DNA of 64,000 nt, taken from NCBI GenBank assembly GCA_000310025.1, contig FN649736.1, positions 5,447,659 through 5,511,658 of the forward strand. The letters are read 5' to 3'. The notes beneath the pieces are model-generated. The model ran no database searches. It saw only the letters and a list, made by a program, of their open reading frames with translations, and had not been told where the DNA came from. How positions within the stretch are numbered: position 1 is the stretch's first letter; the number at the start of each line of letters is the position of its first letter. This document shows, one piece after another, positions 53,711 through 64,000 of the stretch. The translations under genes were made by a program, and so were the position numbers. This DNA is from Ectocarpus siliculosus (Eukaryota; Sar; Phaeophyceae; Ectocarpales; Ectocarpaceae).

Positions 53711-54299
53711 CACGATAGCAGGACGCAACTTTGCGTGCCGAAAGGTCGCTGGCGTGCTTCGCCTAAGAGAAAAAACATGCGCCGTAAAGGCCAGCAGAGG
53801 GACCAAGAGGCAGCCCACCACACAAGCACGCACATGAGCAATTTACGCAGGGGTACACGCAGTACTACAATTTGTACAGCAGTAGTGTCTCTGATGTGGG
53901 GCAGATGTGCCATTTATTTCCAGATCCAATCTACTGTCTACTGCTGTAAGATCCAAACGGAAATACCCCGGGAGGGTACATACAGCACCCTCAACACGTG
54001 ATCAACCCGGGGTCCCGCTTGCGCGATGTAGAGCAGAGATAACGCACACCTGAGCCGATGCTATCGTACTGCCTCGGTGCCTGATGTTGTCATGACTGTT
54101 GCGTGTGTGGTCCAGAATTTTGGGAGTGAAAGGAGGTTTGTGTGCTGCGTGCAATTTTCGCTCAAGGGAAAGGGTTTTCGGGACTACATGCATGATAGAA
54201 TGCACGAATTGTAAATTTGCCGTGAGTTTTATCCATTTTTTGAGATACCGTGGGGTCAATTTGCTGAGTGAGCCGGAAAAAAAAGTCAAATCAACCCAG

Positions 54300-54970
54300 T
54301 CACGTAAAGAAAAAACGTGTTTCTACAAACAGAACGAATAATATTGAAGGACTTGGTGTGTACGGTGATGATAACTTTTTTTTTTTATGGCCCACCTAAA
54401 GGGGTGGCAGCTTTGCTTTAAGAGACACCCGGAAAATTCAGGAAGGCGTACGAACGAGCAATTGATAATCCCAGGTCGTGTTTTTGCGCGGGGCGTGTCT
54501 GTACGTACATGCGTCTAGGAGAGCCCAGGGGCTGGGGCCCATTGCACCAACTAGCCACCAAATCACAACAACCCAACATTTGTGCCCGACAAGTAGCTTA
54601 TTTTCCCTGCGGTCACAGCTGCTTCCCGCTCAATCCGTGCTCGATGCCTCAATATACAAGGGCATCTGTGCGGCACTTGTGTCGGGAAGCAAGCGTCCCC
54701 GCCAAAACCGACGCAGGCGTGATTGTTTTGGTGATCGCTGCTGCTGCTGCTGCTTTTTTTTTTTTCTATAGGTAAGCTCACGGCGAGGGAAAGAGAGACA
54801 CAAGAGAGACACAGCTAGACATGCCTAAGGATAGCGCGAATACTGCTGCTGTTAGCTACATATGAACACACGTTGGGTCGGCTGTTGTTGTTGTTGCCGC
54901 CTTTTCACGCTAGATGAGAGCAAGGGAACAAGTGGAGAGCAACGGCCAAAATGTGTCACTGAGAGACACA
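54300..54970 (+). repeat. Block-repeat segments D and E, copy 1
   Basis: Aligns in order with 61260-62050: ACGAATAATATTGAAG, AAAGGGGTGGCAGCTTTG, CGTACATGCGTCTA, GGGCCCATTGCACCAACTAG, AAGCGTCCCCGCCAA. A (TGC)n tract near 54741-54753 and the T-run right after it are unique to this copy. Confidence 0.85.
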
Positions 54971-55799
54971 GAGATAGGCGTTTGCACTAGCTCGTCAGGC
55001 TGGCCAACAGGAGATACTGGTGTAGATGAGAGACACTGGCAATTCTTTGTCTTTTGTGTTTTTTTTATGCGTACGGAGACTGGCTGTGTTTGTACGTATG
55101 TTGCGAGGACGCCCAGCAGAGACAGGATAACAGCTTTGTCCTTTTGTGAGGCGAGAGGAGACAACAAGATTACGAGAGCGAGGCACAACATATACACAAC
55201 GTACACACCCGGCGCTGCTACACACCACCGTTGGTGTACTGCTGTACACCTCTGTTGCGTGTACTGCCACACTACCACTGCCGTACACCTCTCTACAGTT
55301 GTGCGCGAGGGTACATAATGAGCGATATGTGCTTTCCGTGGTAGTCTCGCCCCCTATCACACGCTTTTCAGTTGCCTTGTGAACGACGAACGAACTGCTT
55401 GAGACCGGGCCAAGATTTTTTCTTTTAGCTTGCTGTTGTTGGCCAACACCCCCTCTGTAAATCACCTTGCCCCAGAGCTCAACCTTGTAGCCAACGGCAC
55501 GTACATACCTTTTTCAGGCAAGAACGGAAAAGTTATACAGTATCAACCTCCCTCTAGTCTATGTCATTTTTCATCCACGGGCACCTTTTCCACTTGGTCC
55601 TGCTCACGTCTGTGCTAACGGCCCGATAAGCATGAATCGACCTTGTTTGGTTTTCCATTGGTTTCCCGTCGAAAAAAACTTTTAAAAAAGTGATTCGAGC
55701 GCAAAAAATTTTCCTCGCCACGCCCCACCTTGCCAATAAACATCGATTCGTCTTTTCCGAGCAGCAGAAGCCGCAGCCGGAGCCGCACCCGCGTCAGGA
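54971..55799. other. Gene-free stretch between block repeats
   Basis: No gene recognised on either strand; overlapping frames here are short and low in information. Confidence 0.45.
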
Positions 55800-56580
55800 G
55801 CATCAGCATCAGCATCAGCGACAGCAACAACAGCGGTGGCAGTAGCACGGGGGGGAGAGAGCGAGAGAGAGAACGGGAAGCGGAATCCCCACCAGGGTAA
55901 GCGTTCTCGGTGATATGCGTCTGCAGACAGCAGACAGTGTGCAGGGTGCTCAGGTATCTCCATAGGCTGGTGTGCAGAATATAAGCAGCGGTAACACTAG
56001 AGTGCCGTAGCAGGTAGCAGCCCGGTTTGTCTCGGAACGAAGAGATTACAATAATGTCCGTGTACTCACTGGCTCCGGGCCCATTTTCGATTTGATGATG
56101 ATCAAAGGGATGTAGCACACGGGGCAGGTGCGCGCTTGTGCTCAGCTCAGAACCAGACAACATTCCTAACAATAACCCTTGAACCTGACCCCATAGATAT
56201 CCGTCTTGGCCGCCGACGAAATAATATCTCAACGGGCCATGCTGGAAGTCCCGCGTGCGTATCCTACATATATCCTTACGTTTGTATATTTAGGCTACTA
56301 CGGCCAGCTTGCCGACTTTGTTGAGCTAATGCTTCGTAAATTGTACCATTGGGTGTCACCGTAGGCTGTAGGCGTTGTTGCTGCTACCCATATATTGCGT
56401 TGTTTTTGACAGAGAAAATACAGGGGTACATGCAAGCGTCACCTACTTCCTCCTATACTGCATACCACACCACGAGGCATGCGCATGTAAAAATGAACAA
56501 AGCTCTGTTCACCATACAGGCATAGCCGCAACGCGCAGAAAGATCTGTTCGTATGGACGCCATGCTTAACACGACCAGTA
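55800..56580 (+). repeat. Block-repeat segment Y, copy 2
   Basis: See 49890-50150: same landmarks in the same order. Contains extra sequence between 55,980 and 56,510. Confidence 0.6.
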
Positions 56581-57800
56581 GTGTAAAAAAATGCACACAG
56601 AGCTGTGCAGCATCGTCAATGAAGTATTATTACGCTCAAAACAAAGTTCCACATCTGGGTTGATTGACATACAAACGACCGTGTTTGTGTATCGAATATA
56701 GGGTATCCACTATGGATTGACGCGGAATTTTGACCTTTGAGGATTGACGCCAACATCAAGTAACGGTTGAGGGTTTTGACGGGAAAAAATTCGCACCGCG
56801 TGTGCCCGTTGGCACGTGGGAGGAAAAAAAAATGGTGGAGTAGAGTCGCCGGTCATGTTCACGACCCCGGGTTGGTTCGGGCTGCCACCCAGGGTCGACA
56901 TGCTGAAGCTAAGACTCACACTCCCAGGCTCCCAGGAGACTAGGTGTACCCCTCCGCCTCATCCCGCCGACCTTCTCTCTTTCGCCGCGGCGACTTCCCA
57001 GGCGTCAAACTGCCGTTGCTGATGAGTGAGGCAGCTGCTCGCTGTACTGCTGTGTACTGCTGTGTACCGATGTCACTGCGGCAGCAGAGCACCGAACCCC
57101 GTGAGGGGGCGGGCGAAATGCACCTACTGACTGGCCAAGTCCGTGTACCCTCCCTTAATCCTCTATATGTGCTCCCTCCGAGGGCGGGACTCCCCCGAGT
57201 ACTGCCTATGCCCCTTTTTGCTGCTGAAAGCCCGTGCGCAATCGCGATGGCTCATCTACCGAACGCGCGCGCCGAACACGCGAGTCCGGCCACTGGGCCG
57301 CCGTGAGAACTGCCGAGACGTGTGTGTGCAGGACCGCTCAAGAGCAATCAGTAGGCATGGCCAATGTGTTCGCTGCTGACCGCGCTCCTTTCGTGATTTG
57401 GTGATGGTAACAGAGCACAGAGCAAGCGTGTGTGAGCCACAGCAGTCTGGCGATATTTGAAGTGTCAATCTTTTCGCGTCGGTTTAAGTTTTGACGCTTT
57501 TTCACAAAAATTTCGCCGTCAGAGTTTGCCTCCAAAAAAGCGGCGTAACCTCGTCACGTCAAAACTTCCTGAAATGTCAATATTTCACGTCATTTCAACA
57601 ACACGTGGATTCCCTCTAATGTACGACACCGAATATTGATTAAATGCACGACACCACTCCTACGACGTTGATGTGCATCCCGGATGTTCTGGGTTTCAAT
57701 CCACATGCCGCATGTTTTAAGCTGCATGCATGTGTACCAACGTACGAAGACTCCCACCTCGACCTCCACGGTCTGGGCGGTCTGCATTGCCAAACCTCAG

Positions 57801-57888
57801 GATAGAAGATGATGATGATGAGGAGGAGGACAATGGCGAAGAAGAACAACAACAAGATCCTTCTAATCCTGCCCCGGACCTGTCGCCG
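57801..57888 (+). CDS. Isolated acidic exon candidate
   Basis: Between a clean acceptor (AAACCTCAG) and donor (CCG|GTGAGT) lie 88 bases whose only open frame reads IEDDDDEEEDNGEEEQQQDP then SNPAPDLSP (phase 2 in, phase 0 out). Very acidic, then Pro-rich. No partner exons recognised, so gene identity is unknown; could belong to a host gene or a retroelement. Confidence 0.3.
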
Positions 57889-60800
57889 GTGAGTTAGTCA
57901 AGCATTAGCGGCCAAGAGAGTGAATGCTTAGGTAACTTAACAGTGCGAACTGGCGGGGTAATGAGCAACGGGCTAGCCCACCCAATACCTTGCAGTAGTC
58001 GATGTATCTGCGATTCTTTTTGCGGTGGCGAGTGCAAGTCGATCATTTTCAATTCTGAATCGAGTCAACAACAAAATATTCTGAAAAAGAATTCTCCCGC
58101 AAACGAATGGCCGTTGGGATTCGTGTGCATACGGTACCGTAGGTGACTCAAGATACCACACCCTGGACCAATTTTCAAAGCTTGGTTGCTCTACACCAAA
58201 AAGAGTGGCAGTGCCGAAACTGGTGGTGTGGGAACCGTTTCCTTCTCGTCCACGGCTTTCCAACAACGTCTCGCTGGGTTTGCGTATCCTCTCCGTCGTG
58301 GAGATTTTGGCTTTTAAAAATAGGTACAGGGTTTGTGGTATCTTATGTCACCTGCGGTAGACCTGTGTGCACAAGTTATATATTTTCATGCGTTCCCCTA
58401 CCGATTCATGTTTTTGGTGGTTTCTTTGCACAGAGTGACGCAGCGGCATTTATAAAGCTATTCCCCGCGAGCTGTGTGTATGCAACGTCTTGTGTGGTGA
58501 TTAAGACCGACCGGGTGGCTGTAGGACGCTCAGACGTTCCGAGGTCGAGAGTCTGGCACAGCCTGAAAAAAATACGCCGCGTCTGCTGGAATCAGTTTCT
58601 TTGGATTTTTGTTGCCCCAGGCGCAGGTTCGGTTCGCCGATGATCCCTCCCCACACACCGAAGCAACAGCAATGACAATGACAATGGCATCCTCCACGAG
58701 CTGTGTGTATGGTTCCCTTCCCTCGCCAGTCCCTCCCAGCGGTGTTGCGTGGTGAGCTGAGTCCTTCCCCTGTTTCTCCTGGTTTGAACCAAGCAACTAC
58801 GTGTGTGTGTGTGGGAGATCTCCGATGTTTTGGTCCTGCACTACCTCTGCACAACTCCCCGGGGAAAGGGGTAAAAATTTCCTATGATTTTGGGGACAAA
58901 TGTCTGTCAAGCACGGTATCTGTTGCAGGAGCACGACGAAACCGGTGTGACGAAGAGCGCCCTAATTTTCTTCCTCCTCACAAGCCAGCAGATCGTAAAT
59001 CGGTGCTCTATAGACCTCGTTCTGGTCGAACAAAGGCGATGGTTTTCGGACGGTCCATTATTAGGCGGAAAATGCAGAACGGCCCCGACATCGCGTTGGT
59101 TGGAAGAACCCGATATATAGAGCTTTCTTTTCCCTCCTGGAATGAAGAGAAAACGTGTTTGGGAGAGACAAGAAAGCCTGAGCGCGCGTCGGCCTCCTCG
59201 ACGAACTTAGCCGCGACGCCAAGCGGGGTAAGACTCCGCCAGTAGGGCGGTCTTCACAACATAACCTCTGGAGGAAACACAAGAGTGAGTGGCCGCTAAC
59301 GACCCTTCTTCCAAGGCCCAGTCGCAAGAGGTCAACTATGGAGATGGCGAGGCCAACCAAGCGCGGGGCGGTGGCCTAGGGGCCCCATCTTCTAGGTCTA
59401 GCTTCGGCTCTATCGAAGAGGATACCGACGGAGACAGCGACGCAGCCAGAGGATCTCCGCCACGAGGGGATGCCCAGTGGCGCCCTTGGAGGAGGGTCAA
59501 TACGGCTAGGAACAAATCTGAGGGGCTTCAAGCGACGGTGAAGTCGGTAGTAGAGTAGAGTGAGCGCAAGCAGAGGCACTGTAAGGCACCGACCCGGAGG
59601 TCATGACAGTAGTTGTTGTCGTGTACACGGCAGCGACTCTGGTGGACACGGCATGGAGACAGGCAGGACAGGCACCATGTCCCCTAGCGACCGGGGGGTG
59701 GAGGGTGGAGGTATTCAGAGGGGGTATAGATCGCGGGGGCGAGGTGAGGATGACTAGCGAGACACTGCTGGTCGGCGGTGGGGATGGCCTCAACCATAAT
59801 GACACCATGGACCGAGGCAGCGAGACTGGAGGTAGACGTAGTACGAGGGGCGGAAGCAGTGCGAGTGAAGGTAGAACTAGTGGCCGGCGTCGATTTGGGC
59901 TCGCAAGGCCGGAGGAAACGGGTTCAGGGTCAGCCGCTGGAACCAGCTTTGTACGTGTTCCCAGGGTCAGTTTGGAATCCCAAAGTATGATGAGGCTGCA
60001 TGGACGGGGCCTCCATGTCACCGCGGCGAACGTAAGGTCTCCGTTCAAAGCAGACATTATCCGCAAGATGGCTCGAACAGTGGCCCCACGGGGGAAGAAC
60101 GATTTTGGCGTACGGGACTGACGTGGTCGGCTAAGCCTGATGGTGGCAAGGGGAGGACACGACCAGGCGGCAACGCCGTATATGGGAGTGCGTGGGAAAG
60201 GTCTGTTTTGCAAGAGTAGTGTAAGAGCGTTCAAATGTCCAAACTGTCACCTCTTTTGATTCGCTCTCTGTTCACGAACACTGGAAAGATTCATGGAGAC
60301 TTGGGCTCTTATTCCATGGTCTTCTCTCACTCATCTTGATGTCTCTTGACCTGGCGTCGGGAAATCACGTCCGTCGCCTGGCGTGATTAGAGCCGGGCCA
60401 ACATCCCCTGGCGGTTGAAGCCCATCAGCAGCTCTACGCCTTTGTTGATAACATATCTGGTTGTGTTGTGAGTGTCGGGGAGTTGGGTTCGGCACGGCGT
60501 GCGTGTGCCACCTATAGGCCGTGCTCGTGTTCTTGTTTGCGTGGAATTTAAAGTTGTAGCTAGTCGCACATAATCCTGATGGCCTTGTCGTCTAGGTGCA
60601 GGCGACCCGTGCCTTGTTTCACGGTCCCACCAGCGAGATTTCGTCCCCACCCAGAGCGTGCTTCGTCCCTCCGTACCCATGCTTCAGTCTGGGTAACACC
60701 CCCCGGAAGCTGGCAAGTAGCAGGTACAACCTCTGGTGACGTTGCAGTCCGTTTGGTTGTTGGGATTTAGGGTCGTGGGTAAGTGACAGTGTGAGCGTGC

Positions 60801-60969
60801 CTTGTCACCGCTGTTGCTGTTTTTGTTTGCGCTCATGCTGAAGTTTTGGTGATCGGCGGTGCTCTGGTGCGGTGGCGGACGAGACTTTGTTGGTCACCTG
60901 TCGATGATTGGCTGAGGGGAAATCGCCTCTGGAAGGCTGCACGGCATGCCTGAGCACCACGCGGTTGTG
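57889..60969. other. GC-rich region without a supported gene
   Basis: 59280-60240 is open for long stretches in several frames of both strands (up to 242 codons, minus), which reflects composition. The plus-strand frame 59292-59558 (AANDPSSKAQSQ...) is coding-like but lacks an ATG. No family recognised. 58150-58220 resembles 19370-19440. Confidence 0.4.
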
Positions 60970-61262
60970 ATATTTTTGCAAGTGGTACATATGCAACTTC
61001 CATAGCGGTTTGACCCTAACGCGGAAAAGGTATGCATTCAGGCGTGCAAGTCCTCCTTAACTCAACGCAGAGCAAGCGTGCGACTGATCCATACAACAGA
61101 ATCCAAAAGGGTCTAGGCGCCATCCGATCATTTTACGACATTTTGGGTGGCTATGTAGTCTTGCAGCATTGGTATTTACACATGGGTGTATCCGTCCGTA
61201 GGACATTTTTGGAGGAATGTCCTGCAACTTGGCACACGGGTGTGTCACGCTCATGTTAACGT
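60970..61262 (+). repeat. Block-repeat segments A-B-C, uninterrupted copy 2
   Basis: Continuous A (60972-61050), B (61050-61170) and C (61176-61262). In the other copy these are split by the 1.9-kb and 1.1-kb insertions, so this copy is the natural empty site for both. Confidence 0.82.
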
Positions 61263-62050
61263 GTTCCCACAAAGAAACGAACAATATCGAAGCACTTGGT
61301 GCCTGTGTACGGTGATACTTCCATGAGATTTTGCTTCTTTAGACCCGCCGAAAGGGGTGGCAGCTTTGTTTTTTGCAACAAGAATCTACTGGTTAGAGAC
61401 ACCCCGAAAAATTCAGGTACGCGTGTGAACAAACAACTGATACTCCCGGGTCGTGCTGTTTTGCACGGGGTGTATCGTACGTACATGCGTCTATAAATCC
61501 CGGGGTGCAACACATTAGGTAACCTCGTAGTACGGGATCTATTACGCTGAGAGTGCAAGGGCGACCGGTGCGCGAGAGGCCCTCCGCTGGCTTTGCAGCA
61601 GCGGGACCTCAACACCTTCACCCCATGCACGAGGGGAACCTCTGCATTGGGGAACCTCACCCCCACCAACGCCGGGGAACGCTGCATAAGGGAACCTCAA
61701 TGGGGCCCATTGCACCAACTAGCCAACAATTCACAAGCCAACACTTGTGCCTAACAAGTAGTCTATTCTCCCTGCTGTCACAACGGCTTCCTGTTCAAAC
61801 CGTGATCGGTGCCTCGATATACCAGGGCATCTGTGCCGAACTTAGGTTGGGGAGCAAGCGTCCCCGCCAATAACCGACGCTAGCTCACGGCGAGACAAAG
61901 AGACTCAAGAGGGACACTCATTGATATGCTTACGGACAGTGCGAATACTTCTGTTGTTAGCTATACATGAACACACGTTGGGTCGATTGTTGTTGTGTCG
62001 CCTTTTCATGCCAGAAGAGAGAAAGGGAGCAAGTGGAGGGCAACGACCAA
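61263..62050 (+). repeat. Block-repeat segments D and E, copy 2
   Basis: Aligned with 54300-54970. Between D and E this copy carries extra bases (61,500-61,700) with GGGGAACCTC repeated several times. Confidence 0.85.
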
Positions 62051-62652
62051 AACCCGTCACTGGGAGACACGCACAGGGTTAGGTTGTTGTTTCTTAAACT
62101 TTTGGGGCATCCGGCGATCAGGAAAAAGTAGGTAGAGCAGTAGGTGTGTGCGGAAAACACGACAGAAACAGCTACCGAAGGCGTTAGCGTCAGCTGGTGC
62201 TGGGCGTTCGTTTTCTGGCTGAACCCTGCGCAGTCGATACGAGGCCTTGTACTTCGGATTTGTGAACGTGTCGGCGGAACCACGTCGCCCGCCCTGTCCT
62301 GTCGGGTAGATTTAGACGGGAGACGCAGCAAAGTCTAATTTTTCTTGTTGTGCGCGATTTTTCGTTTTTATGTTCAGAGTTACTTGCGGGTGGTGTGTTT
62401 TGCTTTCGTTTGGTGGGCCTTGGCTGAAGCGGCATGCCTGTCTGTCTCGCGGATCTGTAATCGCTGCAGCAGCTGTGTGAAAGCCTCGGAATTATCGCTA
62501 AAGATGAAATCAGGGACTCTGACTGATGGTCGCGCGATGGATCATCGCTTTGTAACCCAGGCTCTCCTCCCGTTCCTTCCTTTGAACTAACTGTCAAGGA
62601 TCTTGATGGCAACGCGATCGACGTGTCGGTGCAGCGGGACGCGCAGGAGTTA

Positions 62653-63574
62653 CCGTATGTATATAAAAGTCGGAGAGTTGGTGCGATCGTTTTTTTAAAT
62701 GTTTTTTCTTCGTTTTTTTTTTCGCACCCCGGTGCCATCTCTCCGACCGTTGCCATCTCTCCGGCCCCGGTGCGGAAATGCGATGAAATAATGTCGTTTA
62801 GAACTTTCAAGGCACCCCGGTGCGATCTCTCCGACCGGTGCGATCCTCGATGAAATACATACAGGTACAGGTGTTGTATGCACGCACCCCGCTGCCGTCG
62901 CCAGTGTAGGTACCCACGCACGCACACGGTCTTCTGCACACATACGCATATCTGCGCCGGAACAAGGCAGCGAAATACACATACGTACCAGATACGTACC
63001 CCGAAAAAAGCGGCGAAATAGCGCAAACAAAAAAAATCTAGACGGTGCCAGTCAGTGCGAGCGCACACACACAGCCATTGATTGTGCCATGTCAGAGGTT
63101 GTAGGTACTGCTTCCTCACAGACCAGTGGCAGTACTATTGGTGCTGGTGCTGGTGCTGCTGATGCTGCTTCAGCAGCTCCTTCAGCTTCGCAGCAGTACA
63201 ATAGTTTCGGGTTGAGTAAGGTTGGGTAGGGTGCGGCATGTACGTTGTGTGTTTGGTTGAGTGTACGGTTGGCAACTTCCATATCAATTATAAAATGAAA
63301 ACAACTGGCATCCCGCGTGAACCGCGACCATCCAATCGTACGTAAAGGAGTGGCGCTCCGCTGACACCGTCCCCACGTGTAAAAGGTACGCACATGTACC
63401 TCATTCCGGCAGCTGAAAAGGAGCTCAATCTTGGATTTGGGGGTCGGAGAGATCGCACCCGGAGCGATCTCACCGACCCCGGTGCGTAAATCGAATTACA
63501 TGTTTTTTTATCGGGTTTTTTATTACACCGCGGTGCCATCCCTCCGGCCGGTGCCAACTCTCCGACTATTACGG
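62653..63574 (-). mobile_element. Non-autonomous TIR element B (922 bp, TA target duplication)
   Basis: Inverse-oriented relative of element A (16337-17189), flanked by TA at 62651-62652 and 63575-63576. Ends CCGTA...AGTCGGAGAGTTG on both sides, the left end carrying a short insertion. Subterminal GTCGGAGAGATSGCACC copies and the internal TGTACCTCATTCCGGCAGC (minus strand ACGTGGGGAC) region are shared with element A. Contains a CTG/CAGC-rich stretch near 63140-63190 that A lacks. The long minus-strand frame through it has no recognisable protein. Confidence 0.87.
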
Positions 63575-63576
63575 TA

Positions 63577-64000
63577 TTGCTACAGTAGATCTCACCGACA
63601 AGATGGAGGTGCGTATCGCATGTCGTATGGTCAGTCGTGTAAGTAGTAAGCGGCTTGCTTGCAGCGGTACGTAGGCTGGGCGTTCAAGCCGGCTTGTTGG
63701 CTCAAGACAGCAGCAGGAACGTTAATTGTGTGTGCTACCAGCCATCGACGCACGAGAAGGCGTCAAGGAATGTCTATACACGGTGCAGTGTTGATGTGAC
63801 CGACAGAAACATTATGGCGCAACCCCTAACCCCCGCTTTAAGACTCTTCTCGCATCTCGTGCCCCCGTTTTTTTTCTTTTGCCGGTCTCGCCGCAGGGGG
63901 AGTCTAAGGAACACCCCGCCGTTCTCCTACGCGTCAACCTTTGAGGGGATGTAGGTCAAGCAGCTCATCTGCCCGAAGCCTGCGACCGCCGCCGCCACCT
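63577..64000. other. Right edge of window
   Basis: No gene that can be defended. On the minus strand the last 60 bases read GFGQMSCLTYIPSKVDA then stop, which could be the C-terminus of a gene entering from the right. Confidence 0.3.

Noticed and set aside
59506-60234. 242-codon minus-strand frame
   Set aside because: Pro/Ser/Leu-rich, opposite other open frames in the same GC-rich stretch, with no domain; composition artefact.
62190-63119. 309-codon minus-strand frame
   Set aside because: Runs through the left end and interior of non-autonomous element B; the translation is made of the element's repeats and has no family resemblance.

Overview
The window looks like nuclear DNA of a stramenopile, most likely a brown alga (inference, not proof). 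The genes have many short exons (35 to 270 nt, rarely longer) separated by introns of several hundred to about 2,000 nt with ordinary GT..AG ends. Acceptors are pyrimidine-rich, often ending TGCAG, and donors are mostly GTGAG, GTAAG or GTGTG. There are no bacterial operon features. The space between genes is filled with short transposable elements and simple repeats.

Four multi-exon genes can be rebuilt by hand with every reading phase agreeing across the joined exons. (1) 266-6230, plus strand: the 3' eleven coding exons of CDC48/p97/VCP, from the D1 Walker A motif to the C-terminal acidic tail ending DDLYG; the N domain lies left of the window. (2) 13824-10073, minus strand: a protein of unknown family that starts with a textbook PAM2 motif (poly(A)-binding-protein ligand); one or more exons before the last are unresolved. 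(3) 19956-24369, plus strand: a complete six-exon, 518-residue NIPA/ZC3HC1-like protein with two BIR-like zinc fingers. (4) 34889-27972, minus strand: nine coding exons of guanine deaminase with all zinc ligands; the first about 25-30 residues were not found. A small secreted cysteine-rich protein (45444-45791) is a fifth, less certain gene.

From about 41 kb to the right end the window is a transposon graveyard. It holds a frameshifted tyrosine recombinase (47.5-48.5 kb), a family of roughly 2 kb inverted-repeat elements with nested insertions (42.5-44.7, 50.5-52.4 and 52.5-53.6 kb), and an order-preserving repeat of a whole block (49.6-55.0 kb versus 55.6-62.05 kb). That repeat supplies natural empty sites for two insertions. 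Three copies of a tRNA-derived SINE of about 300 bp (11.4, 14.4 and 43.0 kb) are present; one has an exact target-site duplication and a paralogous empty site. Two non-autonomous elements of 853 and 922 bp with TA target duplications share unusual arrays of a GTCGGAGAGATSGCACC motif. An unrelated 800 bp TA-flanked element lies at 41.3-42.1 kb.

The four main genes are housekeeping functions (protein unfolding, probable mRNA-tail binding, nuclear zinc-finger factor, purine salvage) with no sign of joint regulation. The most unusual content is the mobile-element layer.
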